From positions 10,129,264 to 10,193,263 of the forward strand of contig NC_091019.1 in NCBI RefSeq assembly GCF_041296385.1: 64,000 nt of DNA, written 5' to 3'. The notes below the pieces were generated by a model. The model ran no database searches and was not told where the DNA came from. It was given only the letters and a program-made list of their open reading frames with translations. Positions 12,301 through 24,400 of this stretch are shown here, piece by piece (the first letter of the stretch is position 1; each line of letters starts with the position of its first letter). The DNA comes from Aphelocoma coerulescens (lineage: Eukaryota > Chordata > Aves > Passeriformes > Corvidae). The translations under genes were made by a program, and so were the position numbers.

Positions 12301-13850
12301 GTCTATATCTCATTTACATTAAATACAAGTCCCACTTTCTCTCGTCAACTTCTCTTCTTTAAAAATATAGAAAAGGAACTATTTACCATGGACTGACATC
12401 GATTTTTTTTTTCTCAAGACTTCTTGACTTTGGCACTTGTCATGTCACACTTACCAGAGAATTTTCCTACCCACAACAGACCTCTTCCTCTGTTCATTGG
12501 CTTCTTTTCTAAATTCTAGTCGATTTTTATCCTTCATAATCCTTCAGATCATTACCCAGATTAACACCACAAAACTGGGCCTCAAAACCTTCCTTACAAG
12601 TTTATACCCTCTGGCTTAAGATGCAAATTTCAAACGTTTTTAAACCAAAAGTAGAGGTTTCTGAGTTTTACAGTCCAAGTGATTCCAATGAATAGCGCTT
12701 TACTTTGATGTCTTTAAATAATTTCTTCAAAACCAGTCTGAGATATATTTCTCTTTAATTTGAAATTAATCAAAGGATGAACTAAGCAAGAGTTTTCTCT
12801 GTGAACAGCTTCTTATTATGTACTCACTGCTTATCAGAGCATAGGATTGCCTTTTATTTCTTCTGTAACTACTTGATAAAGAAAAGCAGCATTCTCGCAC
12901 TGAATTAAAATTGGCTCCTACCACCAATTTCTTAGTTTTCCACCCATTTTTATGTGTTCTCCTCACTACAACCCAGTTCTAGCAGTGCTCTGTCAAACCA
13001 TGTAACAGCGTTTTTTCCTGCCAACCAACACTTAGCCTGGTAGCACACAGCTCACTGCTGATACTTTTCTGTTAGGTCATTGTTGAACTAACAGCAAAGC
13101 ATTTTAGTTCCAAACCCCTTGTTTTAGCCATTCTGTCATTTTGTGTTACTTCACAGGTTGATTAGCACAGAAAGTCCCCAGTGACCTTAATTTCAATATT
13201 TCCTACAGGCACACATCCTTTGAGAGCCGTGTGTCAGACCCCACTGCTCCCTGCCCACCTTGCTTTCAGCCTGCAGTGTCTGGTGCCCAGTGCCTGCCAG
13301 CCATGTCCAATCATCTCACTGGTGAGGCACTGCTTAGCCCATAAACACTTCTGAAGTTCCTCATGTCATCTGCCAGTTCTCTAATTGAATTAGACATTTT
13401 TCTCAATTACCTTGCCACACACCTGATTATTGTTGCCACCACACTTACGCCTCTCCTGATTAATGCTCCTAATAAGTGCCACAAGGCTACACTGAGCTAG
13501 GGAAACTGTCATAAATTCTTCTGAAGTTTCATTTTCTTTTAATGATAGATTAGTGCACTTTTCATCTCCTTAGTTTCCATTTAAGGGTAATATTATTTCA
13601 TACAGATATCAATAGTTCTTTATATGTATATTAACACAGGTAAGCTGCCATAGTTGTCATAGAGATTTCTTTATATCATTTCCCTTTTATTAAAAGAACT
13701 TCTATAATTGTCACTCTCCTGCTTGAAAAGGCAGCAGATACTATGGCTGATAATGATTAGCTCAGAGTCTGAGTAGTGACATCAATGCAGCCAATCCCCA
13801 CTCACAGCAATGGGATTGAGATTTCATTCCTGCCAGAGCTGCAGTGAAGC
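6379..13850. other. AT-rich intergenic or intronic stretch
   Basis: About 7.5 kb without a recognisable exon, RNA gene or repeat family. It holds a (TG)n-like run near 7879-7899, poly-T and poly-A tracts, and many short open frames of the size expected by chance. If the CpG island promotes a plus-strand transcript, this would be its first intron, which is an inference only. Confidence 0.5.
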
Positions 13851-13925
13851 ATTAGGATCCACTGCAAGGTTTGGTGTTTGAAATCAAACACCAAATCATT
13901 TAGTTGGCCTCTGGTGGATCCTAAT
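13851..13925. repeat. Nested hairpin (outer 12-bp and inner 11-bp stems)
   Basis: Outer arms 13851-13862 (attaggatccac) and 13914-13925 (gtggatcctaat) are perfect reverse complements. Inside them, 13870-13880 (tttggtgtttg) and 13885-13895 (caaacaccaaa) form a second perfect stem with a four-base loop. The two stems are separated by 7 nt on the left and 18 nt on the right, giving a 75-nt foldable unit with an asymmetric internal loop. No target-site duplication is visible. It might be a small mobile-element remnant or a structured RNA or DNA element. Confidence 0.75.
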
Positions 13926-15318
13926 AATTGTATAATTATAATTGTATAAGTAAGTCCACCTTTGCAAATTCTCTTGATATTATGGGTACTACTTAAACAA
14001 AAGCCCCAAATAATATCTCTTATATAAAAGAGATTTGGGAAGAAACTGGAACAAAGAATAGGGTACACAAAAGAAAAAATTAAAACATTTTGGTTAAGGA
14101 CCTTCCCCAATGCAGACTTTAAAAAAGAACAGAATTGTTGAGCAATTTTACACCTGTTCCCTATTTGACACTAGTTTATTACTACATGATAGAAATACTT
14201 CGTTTTAAAGCACGTCTCTTCTTGGGAAGTAAAAGAAGTATAGTTCTAGCAAAGGTTAAGGTTTAGGGTTTTTGAAGAAGTCTTCTTTTTCTGTGATGTT
14301 TCATGACCCTTTTACCTTGAAGGACCCCATCAAATGACTCAGGCTGTCAAGAGTATGTTAGAAAGTTTGATTCTTCCACAAAAATATAAAAGTAAAGAAA
14401 AAAGTTAATTGCAGGCTGCATGCCTTTCAGAAAGCTGTTTCATCTCTGGATTAAGAAAAGAAAAGTCTGCTACTTTGGGATTAGTATTTCTGGAGATGAG
14501 CAAAGGTAGGTGTTAAAAGGAAGACTCATTAGAAGGACATAGTCTTCTTGCCACTGAACATCTCAAACAAAATAGTATGTTTGAAACCATCCAGCTTTGA
14601 GTGAGAAAATTCTGCAGTATTTACAGCTCTGCTGTGTGACAGGTGTTCATCCTCATGAACAAAACCTACGCACAATAAAGTGATTGGAAGAGACATAGTC
14701 AGCATCCTGCTTTGTTCTCTTCTGATACCTCTCTATTTTTGCCTGACCCAAACAGTCATCATAAAGAAGCTGACAAAAATTAAGGTAACATTTGACAAGT
14801 AATTAAAACAAGAGAATGAAACTGAGTGTAATTAAATCTCTGTTGATTACTATATACACATTCAAAATCATACAGATATCATTTCACCCGCTGCTCATAT
14901 TTACTTAGAAGCGGAACTGTTTAACAAACAACTGAAACTGCAGAGAAGAGAAAAAGTACTTGCCCAAAAATGAAACTACAGTAATACAGAAAGAATATAG
15001 CTCAGGATTTACAGCTCTGGTCAGCTTTAAACCTTATTCATATTGCAAAAACCTGAGTGTAAAATCTCTCCCTTTGCACTACAATGAAAATTACACTCAA
15101 TCCTGACCATCAGCAGAGGCTGCCTGGTAGAACACAGTACATGTAAATGCAGGTAGGAGCAGAAACCCATTGGCAATAGAGAAAAAAAATCAAAACACCA
15201 AAGGGTCGGAAATGCTTGCCCAAGCCCTAGTAATACTGACCCAGTGTGGTCATACATGGAGACGTATTCCACATGCAAGCAGTTGCAAGCCTGCCTACCT
15301 ATCTTGTATTTAATGTTG
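13926..15318. other. Intergenic stretch, nothing recognised
   Basis: AT-rich DNA directly following the hairpin, with a short palindrome 'atctcttatataaaagagat' at about 14014-14033. No gene or repeat family was recognised. Confidence 0.5.
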
Positions 15319-15572
15319 TGTTGTCCTGGGTTGAAGTGTATTCTATTACCATCCTCATGAGCAGTGGAAATCAGGTGGGGCAGTGTTTCCTTGCCTCCTC
15401 CCCCCAGACTATCTTGCTGTTAATGGCCCATCATTGTCCTGCTGCATGAGTCAGAGATAACTCCCTCCGGACTATCTTCTGTTAATGAGCCTAATCAACA
15501 CTTGGCCTCATGACTCATTACCCCATTGTGAGATGCTCCACCCAGAGGGAGGAACCAAGCATCCCATCGTGG

Positions 15573-15578
15573 ATATAA
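15573..15578 (+). promoter_or_regulatory. TATA box of the LTR U3
   Basis: ATATAA (in context ggatataatc) is well placed in the middle of the LTR, about 245 bp before the ATTAAA signal. Confidence 0.55.
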
Positions 15579-15819
15579 TCTGAGACTGAACACCAGAGCT
15601 AGGCCTTCTCCAGTGGATTTCTAGAGGATAGGAGCTACACAGCCACCACTGGACCTTCTGAGGAATAACAGACCTTTTTTTCTACAGGATCACCACTTCA
15701 GAGGACTGCAGCCACCATTCTACCAGACTGCTACCACCACCCTGCCTAACAGGGACTCAGGTTGTATCTTGACTCTGTCAGTGTTTTCTTTTACTTTCTT
15801 TTCCTTTCCTTTAATTTCC

Positions 15820-15825
15820 ATTAAA
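15820..15825 (+). terminator. ATTAAA polyadenylation signal in the LTR R region
   Basis: ATTAAA follows a run of CT-rich sequence and precedes a TGTT-rich stretch, the usual arrangement for an LTR polyadenylation site. Confidence 0.5.
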
Positions 15826-15875
15826 TTGTTATTCTGACTTGGTGCCTCCCACTGGTTTGTTTTCAAACTAGCACA

Positions 15876-17187
15876 CGTGTCTAATATCAGCTACACAGCA
15901 CCAAGGTGCCATGGAGTGAAGCTGCCACTGCAAGTCTGGAGCAAATAATATATGCTGAAGAAATAAGGTTGCTGCTTCCCAAAAATACTCTGTTAAATGC
16001 TTTGCTGTTCTCTCCCTTCCCAGGCAGCATAAGGAATTATTTTTTCATCAGGAAGAGCCAGGCTCTGTAATGTATTCCTAAAATTCATCATATTGTCTTA
16101 AATAGCCAGAAGATTGCTTACACTACCATGTTTAGCACATACTGCTGGCTTTGTTATATCTCAGGAAAGTTTTGCTGTAGTCTGATCATCAGTGCCTACC
16201 ACTGTCATTTTCAGGGTACTGACAGATTTTCTGACAATGCTACTCCAGCGTAGCACCATCGGACTGCAGATACCAAAGTCTGGCTGCCAAAGTAAAGATT
16301 TCTTACTTGCTTGTAAGTGATGGTCACAGATGGGAAGAAATTGGCTGTCTCAGACTTTCCTCTGTGTGAATCCCCTCTGAGAATCTGAGAGAAAAAACTG
16401 CATTCCAGAGAAATGTCACACATATCTTTAGGTTCTATACTCTACTACCCCTTTGCTTAAGGATATAAATTTTTTCCCTCTCAACAGAAAAACTATGAAT
16501 TTCTGAGAAAATTCTTAGTGTACACAAAAAATAAACTGAAAAGCACTGCTTGAAAGAAAAGCTTTTTCAAATTATTTCAATCAAATCATACTAAAATTTT
16601 ATTTCAAATATACAATACCCTCCCTCTCCAAATACGGCCATATTTGCAAATATAAAAGCTGAGCACAAAGAAACCCAAACTGACTGAGGACAGTCAACTT
16701 TTTAATTGAACATTCACTGCTGTTGCCTTATTTTCTGTTATTCTTCATCTGAGAACAGTTTGAAAGTTAAAGAAGCTTGACCCCAAGATAATTACTGTGA
16801 TTTATACAAGGAAATATTGCTGTAGTTTTTCACCAACAAATTTTTAAGGAAAATAGAACCATTTTTTTTATATGTTGATACATATTGCCAGAATTATAGA
16901 GCAAGACTTAGAAAAGAAGGCTTTTGCAGCAGTCTTCATTTCTACTTTTCACTTAGAAGAATACCTGTAGTGGGCAAACAAATGCAGTGCAAACATTGGG
17001 GCTCTGGGGACACCATCACAAATCTTTCAGGTGAGAAAGGAGGAAATTCTATTCAAAATGTGCATGAAAGCTCCGAGTGTGTTCTCCACAGGAGTTTTTG
17101 CTTTAACTCTACAATATTGTACCAAGTGTCATTAGTTATGCTGCTGTCTGAAAGTAACCAAAATATGAAAGAACTTGAGATGTCTAA
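15876..17187. other. Intergenic stretch between two repeats
   Basis: AT-rich DNA with no recognised gene. A near-perfect 18-bp palindrome (caaatacggccatatttg) lies at 16629-16646. Confidence 0.5.
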
Positions 17188-17243
17188 ATCATAGAATGGT
17201 TTGGGTTGGAAGGAACCTGTACTGGATTTGTGTGGTCAGGTTT

Positions 17244-17257
17244 GGGGGGGGGGGGGG
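17244..17257 (+). repeat. Poly-G run (14 G)
   Basis: Fourteen consecutive G bases lie near the 5' end of the LTR-like insert. Long G runs are mutation-prone and also prone to sequencing error, so the exact length is uncertain. Confidence 0.85.
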
Positions 17258-17680
17258 CTGCAAGAGTGACTGCAAGAAGCTTCCCCCATGTCTGGCAGAG
17301 CCAATGCCAGCCAGCTCCAGGATGGACTCACCACTAGTCAAGGCTGGGCCCATCACAAATGGTGGTAACACCTCTGGGAGAACAGATTAAAGAAGAAGAA
17401 AAGAAGTATTGGGTAGATGTAGTTGCAGCCAGAGAAGAATGGGGTGAGAACATGTGAGAGGAACAGCCCTGCAGACACCCAGGTCGGTGCAGAAGGAGGG
17501 GCAGGAGGTGCTCCAGGTGCTGAAGCTGGGATTCCTCTGCAGCCCATGGTGCAGCCCATGGTGAGCCAGCTGCACCCCTGAGTGCAGGGAGGGCCATGAG
17601 GCTGCAGAGATCCACCTGCAGCCCCTGGAGGAGCCCACACCTGAGCAGGGGGATGCCTGAGAAGAGGCTAGGAAGCTGTG

Positions 17681-17965
17681 GGAGGCCCGTGCTGGAACAG
17701 GCTCCTGGCAGGGACCTGCAGACCCATGGAGAGAGGAGCCTATGCTGGAGCAGGTTTCCTGATAGGACTTGTGATCCTCTGGGGGACTTACATGGGAGCA
17801 GGCTGTTCCTGAAGGACTGCAGCCCGTGGAAGAGTGACCCACATTGCAGCAATTTGTGGAGAACCATTGCCCATGGGATGGACTCACACTGGAGAAGTTC
17901 ATGGAGAACTGTCTCCCGTGGGAGGGACCCCAGGCTGGAGCAGGGGAAGGACTCCTTCCTGAGCA
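17681..17965 (+). repeat. Diverged ~48-bp tandem units inside the LTR
   Basis: Units at about 17681-17729, 17730-17782, 17783-17829, 17830-17876, 17877-17921 and 17922-17965 share the pattern '...ctggagcagg...gac(t)g...cc(a/c)(t/g)(t)gg'. Most end in CCATGG, CCCGTGG or a variant. The copies have diverged, so the duplication is old and is probably part of the LTR family rather than specific to this locus. Confidence 0.6.
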
Positions 17966-18466
17966 GAGGGAGAAACAACATTGATGAACTGACCATAACC
18001 CCCATTCCCTAACTCCCTGCACTGCTGGAGAAGGAGGAATATCCCCATACAGGAGCTTAAACATCACTTTGTTCCAAACCCCCTGCCATGGGCAGAGACA
18101 TCTTTCACAGGACCAGGTTGCTCAGAGCCCCATCCAACCTGGCCCTGAACACTTCCAGGATGGGGCAGCCACAGCTTCTCTGGGCACCCTGTGCCAGGGC
18201 CTCACCACCCTACAGTAAAGAATTTCTTCCTAATATCTAATCTAACCCAGCCCTGCCCTGTCGTATGAAGCCATTCCCCCTTGTCCTGTCACTTCATGCC
18301 CTTATACAAGTCCCTCTCCAGCTCTCTTGTAGCCCTTTTAGGCACTGGAAAGCTGCTGGAAGGTCACCCCAGAGCCTTCTCTTCTCCAGGCTGAACAACC
18401 CCAATTCTGTCAGCCTGTAAGAGAGGTGCTCCAGCCCTCTCAGCATCTTTGTGGCCTCCTCTGGAC

Positions 18467-21400
18467 AGATCATACCGAAGACTTAGGTTATCGCATATTC
18501 ATACAATCCAGAATAGCATTGCCATCCACCTGCACTTACTGATCTGCACAGGTGTAAGCAGCTAACACAGCTTTGACCAAAACTTTTAGATAAGATTAAA
18601 CAAGTATTTAATAAAAAAACCAGTTTGTGTGATTTTAGGTGCTTTCTCTGGCAGTAGTTTTGTCCTTGGTAAAATGAAGTTAGACATGCATCAAAAACAA
18701 AAGCATTGATCAGAAAGTTGCATTACAATCCCAACCAGTATTGTTGCAGATGGAGCTGTTGCAGTAAATTGTTCAAACACAAAATAAACCAAAGAGGGTT
18801 TTATCTGTTTTTAATTTTTCCATACTCAGGGTATTAGAATATTTGCAATAGCAAAATACTTGCAATAGCAGTAGTACCTACGTGTTCAATAGCTCACATA
18901 CAGTTTAGCCAATTAGAAGCTGTTTTATTTGGAAAAAATACAGTAATATTGGCCAGGACAGCATAAGGATAAGTCATGGTGTTACTTGTGTGAGACTGAC
19001 TGCGATAAGGAGATTATATGAGCTTGGCAAAGTGGTAAGCCTCTGTGGATTGAATAATTTCAGAATCTTGGGAAGACTGGAAGTGCTTTTGCTGCACTGA
19101 ACAGCACAGAATGCACAGATCCCTGAGTCAGGGCTGAGCAAGCTACCTGCAGAACCAGGGGCAGCATAGTCACACCAGGGTAACACTGTCCCATGGCTAA
19201 TTACCCACTTTTGCAGTTCACTTCAATCATTTGGAAGAGGGGGTGCATGTGGCATAACAAACATCATCAACAAGCAAGGGAAAATAAATAGTAAGAACTA
19301 AATATGCTGAAAAGAACCTAATTCAGAACACCCACCCCCATCATGCAGCAATAATTTATCTGAAAATTTTTCCTGCACACTTGTAACTTTACCTGATTTA
19401 TTCAATTTTGTAAACAGAATAAAAGACTGGTAAGGCAGACACACCAGGGTATTATTCTAGAAAGCCACGTACAAATGGCAGAATCAGCATCAGTGATTTG
19501 TGGCTACTATTGAAGAAATTAGAAATAATTGCAACCTTTCATTACAAAACCTGTCATTTGGTATCTGCAAGCAATTTGGTGTAAAACTAATCTTGACGAC
19601 TGAGTCATTGCCAACCCTAATAATTTGCTGCATAAACATTAAACCATATAATTGCTCAAGGTGAATGCAAGAATCTATAACATTAACTGTTGCTGTATCA
19701 AGACCAAACCAGGCAGTTCTTGATTCAAAGAAATTGAAACTGTAGGATCAGGCTTTTAATTATTTTTTTTCTCTTTGAACATAATGTGGGTTAATATGAA
19801 CTCAAATTTCAGGAAAAAAATCCATCAGTGAAAGACATAACAACATTTCCATTAAGCAAGCTTATTTTGGATTACTCACATGAACTGCTGAATTCACAAA
19901 CACTGGGCTCAGGATTTTGCAAATTTATACCTAAACTGCTTCAGCAGAAAAACAATTTCACAATATGAAGATTAAACCCAACAGATTTTTTCCACATGTA
20001 GACTGTGGATCAAACATCTTCACCACACACAGATAATAGTTATGCCTGGATTCTACATTCTGCTTCCATTTCTAAACATTTTTCCCCTAGAAGAGTTCCT
20101 ATCCTGTTTGCAATTAAAAAAAAACCCCAAACCCAACCATATACTTCATACCATAAAATATAATTGATCTGTCCCTTCAGCATCAGAACTTTCACCAGTT
20201 TCTCATAAAGCTGATGTAAAATCAGCATTTCTGTCATAAAAAAAAAATCAAAAAGCTCTATTTGCAGCCTATCCTGTCTTGCCACCTACCATTGTTATAC
20301 CCTAATTACTGTATGAATGTATTTTAACACACTGCTGTGGGTTTAAGCCCAGCTGGACACCAGGACACATACCTATATGTATATCCTGCTTCTCTGTGAC
20401 TTCTGTTCCAAGGATTTGGAGAGAAAGGTGGATTGGCAAGGGATTTCAGATGCTCTCACAACATGTGAAAATAAAGTTCAAGTCACAGCATGGTGCAAAG
20501 CATTATTGGAAGAGAAAAAGAAAAACTCTATCCTACAATGTGTTGAAAGCTTCCCAAATGGTGAGAGTTATTTCAGAAAGTTTATTTTAGGTAAAAGAAA
20601 GCTTTTTCAAGGAAGTGGTAACATAGGATTACACATTACAAAAGGTTGCTTTCCAAAGCAAAGTAGAATTACTTTACTTATACTTCTCTTTACAATGTAT
20701 CCTACTTCTCTAGGACAGAGAGAAAATGTCTGGAGAAGGCTAGAAAATATCACCTGGTTGACAGCACATATGTATGCATGTGGGTAGATTTTATTTTTTA
20801 GCAAAATTCCAAGCTAGAAACTTGTTCCTTTAAAACATAAAATTGTTAAAAGAAAAAACCTCTTCTTCACATTAAGTACTTGAGTAAAAAATATACTGGG
20901 TGTCCACAGAACAATAAAGATTCCTCAGAATACTGGTTTTTTAACGCATTTCAAGAAGCCTTGAAAAATGAAATGTTAGAAATTCATTCTACCAATTCTA
21001 CCCTAAATCAAGTAGCTGCATCTCTAGGCCCAAATATGGCCTGTGTTCTTTAGCTTTAATCTGACAGGATCTCAGGAGCCAAACAGTTTCTTCCCCTCCT
21101 CTGTTACACTTCTGAATGAATAACTGGGAAATGAATTTGACTGTGATGTTGTGAAAAAAACTTCCAAGACAAAATAGACCGATTTTTTACAGTAAGCTTA
21201 AAAATAAAATGAAATCTAGAATTTTTTGTTATTATTATTACTCCTACAAATCTCCAAGAGACTATAAAAAACAGAGTTCTAGTAGCTACAATTAAGAACT
21301 ATGTCCCTGGAGAGAAAAGGAGTCATTTTTTACATATTGAAGTTGTCCCTAGATTCAACCAAAGCAGGTAAAATATTTGATTTCTTTCATGCATTTCCAG

Positions 21401-24400
21401 TGCAAGTGACCTCTGTATACAGCCAGACACCTACATCAAGTGTAATGTAAGCCCTGTTAATGCAAACAAGTTCTTTATTGATCTACTGTAGTGAAGACTT
21501 CAGCCTACACAGTAAAATAACACGGGGGAAAATCCCTGTACAATTTAAAAAAGGATTTTTTGGTTTGAATTAGTGGTTCTTACAGCTCACTACCATCAAA
21601 AGCTACTTCAGTAAATTTCACATAAAAGTGGAAATCTTCAACCATTTCTGCATTTGTCATGATAGTCAAGTGTTCCAAGGTACAAATGACTGAAATAACA
21701 CAGGAAACAGACCAAAGTTTTATCTTATTAAACCTATTCAAAAAAATTATTTCCCCTCTTGCACACAGTGGTATGAATGTAACATGCACTATGTGGAAGG
21801 TCTAGGTCACATGGGTACCAATAAACCATGGCTTCTTTATGGAACAATAAGGAAATACATACAAAGTTAAAAGGGTAAACTTTACAAGGAAGATCAGTAA
21901 ATGCAAAATCAATTTTGCTCATTTATTCCCCTAATCTTGTCATGCTGTAATCGAGTTTCAAGTTAGATTTTCCCTGCCCCCTCATCTAGAACTTAAGCAA
22001 GCAGCATGTTAAATCACTGCAAATGGACTCTGGCTTTCTAGACCCCGAGAGAGTGTGGCTGTTCACTAATGTATATCTAAAAATAGGTGTTTTTTGGGCA
22101 AAGCTCTTCTTAGTGCTCCTGAACATTAAATGGTGAGCAGATTTTCAATGGTTGATCACCGTGAGATGAATTTTACTTCAAATTGTGCCCACACTGCAAC
22201 TCAATGAGAGAAAATCAAGTTTTCTTACTTTCATTCTAAACAATGCCATTACCCCATTAATTCATTTCATTGTCTAAAGCATGAAAACCTGTAGGGCTTC
22301 ACATAAAATATTTTCGTGGCTGTTACTAAGTAAAAGGACTGAACACTTGAGAAGGTTTCTGCATAAGTCTGAAGGATGAGAAATACTTGCAAGGGTGGTC
22401 TTCTGTACTCAAAATCATTGCTATGGTTCCTCCTGCAAAGGTTCTCTCTCACCAACCAGCATTGAGCTTCAGTTACCAGTGCCTGTGTGCACAGAAATAG
22501 GCTTCCAAGTTTGTGTGGCACTTGAGAACCTTATAAAAATACCAAAAAAAAACAACAACCAAAGAAAACCCCCCCTTTTTTTGCAAGCTCATACAGATGA
22601 AGATTTTGTGGATAAAGCATACATAAAGCAGAAGTACAGATATAAAGGAAGCCTCAAAATATATGTTATACAAATATTAAAGTTATTAAACCTAAACTCC
22701 TGGAAGTCCACTATAATTGCTTCTTTTATATCTAGCATTGCACTTCAACTACTGAATTCCTTAGCTTCCAAGAGCAGACTTATGAAGATGCTGTACTATT
22801 TGATTTGGCACTATTCACAAGCCTTGGCAGATGATCAAAAATAGAGGGCACAGAATGGCAGGAAAAGCCTTAAGAAACTGTCTGGACTGCTGTTGTTACT
22901 GCCTTCATAGGCAGAAAACTTGTAAGCACAGAGTAGCTGTATGATTCACTCTTGTTTAATTTTAGACTGCTTTTTTATGTATCTTGACAAAATAAACATC
23001 AGCATTTCTTCAACAGATACAGATTCTCATCCAGTTTAACTCTCTTCTCTTGCCAACAGGTAGAAATTTTATTTTTTCCTCTTTGCAATATTTTGGAATA
23101 TATGAGTCATGTTGTACACCAACTGAAAACTGAAGACAAAACTGTTACAAAAAGCACCAAGAAGTAAACAGGACAATTTAAAAGGTACTTAAAAAAAAAA
23201 TCCCAGATTAAACCATGATTAAAACTGGAAGGTTTAAAACATTCTGTGTATAAATATTCAAAGAACGTAAAACTGATTTTTGCAACTTCAAGAGGACCCA
23301 ATAATAAGCTGGGGAGTCCTGAAAAGCTGCCAAGAAAACTGTGCTCATGTAGAATACCACGGGGAGAGGGAGGGAAGGATGTCCAAGTCATCCAGAGGCA
23401 GTAGAAGGTTGTCCTAGGATGCTTACACATGACTGGAAATTCACAGGAAAGCCTTCCATGTAAACAGGAATCCCCAAATATCAATACAATCATGAAAAAA
23501 GCTTTTACATGCAGTGCTTAACTCCTCATAAGATCAGGCCATGTCCAGAGACAGGGCCCAGAGAAGACATAAGAGTCGTTCGCCAACGTCCCGGTCCCCC
23601 CATTTGCTACCACCAGCAGCAGGTCCTGGAGACAAAGCCCACAGTGTTGGATGTCTGCCCTGCCTCTGCTGCCACCATGAACCCTCCAAAACCTTCGTGG
23701 GCAGAGGACACTTCACTTCTGCTGAGCAGGGTCTGGTGGGAGCAGGGAGGGAAAGAGCAGGCTCATGACTATTAAGGGGAATTAATGCTCTGAGCAGTTT
23801 AACTCCTATTCAGATTTTGACTTGGAGAGCTGCCAGGTTTCCAGGGAAGCAAGTCATACAGAACAGCTGCTGCCCAGTTATGATCTTCTCTCTCCCCAGA
23901 CTTCCTCCACAAACATAGAGCAGATCCTTGTAGCCAAGCGGCGCTTTTTATGGCCCCCACAGCTGAGAGAGGGCCAGAGCTCTTTGCTTGCCTATGTCTT
24001 TGGCTGTTTGTCCTCCCCAGCTCTGCACTGCAAGTGGAGAAAAGCAGATTGTGCTCTGTGCAGCATGGCAGTGCTGGGTGATGCCCTTAGGAAAATGGGC
24101 AGTGGGGATGAAAAAATAAACTTTTCCAGTTAGTGCACAGCCCCTTCTGGTTCAACAGTTAGGAGAGTCAGATGACTGAACCCATAGCCCAGCCACCAGC
24201 AGAGACACGCTTTGTAAATGGCATCACACTCAGCTACAAAGACCAGTATGACTGTTGTGCATAAGAAATTAATCCTCATAGAGGATTACATAAAAGCCAT
24301 CCCAGAGTCTTCCTCCTTTTTCAAGATTTGGAGATCACTTTCCTTTTCCTCCTCATCTGCCACTCCTGCCTGCACCATGCTTGGGGACAGACATGTCCCT

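Larger units (their letters stand above)
15319..15875 (+). mobile_element. Solo LTR of an avian endogenous retrovirus
   Basis: A roughly 557-bp block begins TGTTGTCCTGGG and ends GCACA, matching the TG...CA ends of retroviral LTRs. In the right order it contains a TATA box (15573-15578), a possible transcription start region, a pyrimidine-rich stretch and an ATTAAA polyadenylation signal (15820-15825), so U3, R and U5 can be outlined. The internal sequence resembles LTRs common in songbird genomes, recognised from memory only. No gag, pol or env sequence and no partner LTR lie nearby, so it is a solo LTR left by recombination between the two LTRs of a provirus. No clear target-site duplication was found, so the exact ends may be off by a few bases. 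Confidence 0.7.
17218..18051 (+). mobile_element. Avian ERV LTR fragment inserted into CR1
   Basis: The insert starts TGTACTGGATTTGTGTGG and carries 'agcttcccccatgtctg' and 'gagccaatgccagcc' blocks that resemble a common bird ERV LTR family. It separates two parts of one CR1 copy, which proves it is an insertion. Flanks GGAACCT and GGAGCTT are similar and may be a decayed target-site duplication. No polyadenylation signal is seen before the right end, and from memory the family continues further, so the copy is probably 3'-truncated. From 17681 to about 17965 it holds about six diverged units of 45-53 bp. The minus strand is open for 223 codons from an ATG at 18005, which is a by-product of this GC-rich repetitive sequence and matches no retroviral protein that I recognise. 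Confidence 0.75.
17188..18466 (-). mobile_element. CR1 LINE 3' fragment, split by an LTR-like insert
   Basis: The left piece (17188-17217) is the antisense CR1 3' terminus, reading 'atcatagaatggtttgggtt' and then 'ggaaggaacct'. The right piece (about 18052-18466) resumes with 'ttgttccaa', then 'ccccctgccatgggcag', then the CR1 stretch covering the end of ORF2 and the 3' UTR. On the minus strand, short decayed peptide blocks such as LFSLEKRR and TGQGG-type residues remain, with many stops and frameshifts. The element is 5'-truncated near 18466, as is usual for LINEs that stop short during target-primed reverse transcription. It is interrupted by the insert at 17218-18051, so CR1 landed first. 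It is non-coding now. Confidence 0.88.

Noticed and set aside
17387..18067. 226-codon minus-strand frame
   Set aside because: It starts at GTG and lies in the LTR-like insert and CR1 junction; it is an artefact of repeat composition.
20333..20370. LTR-like start 'tgctgtgggtttaagcccag'
   Set aside because: It resembles the first bases of a common avian ERV LTR, but the similarity is lost after about 35 bp, so it is too short to support.
23509..23775. GC-rich patch open in overlapping frames as a possible exon
   Set aside because: No domain, no convincing splice sites, and both strands are open, as expected from composition.
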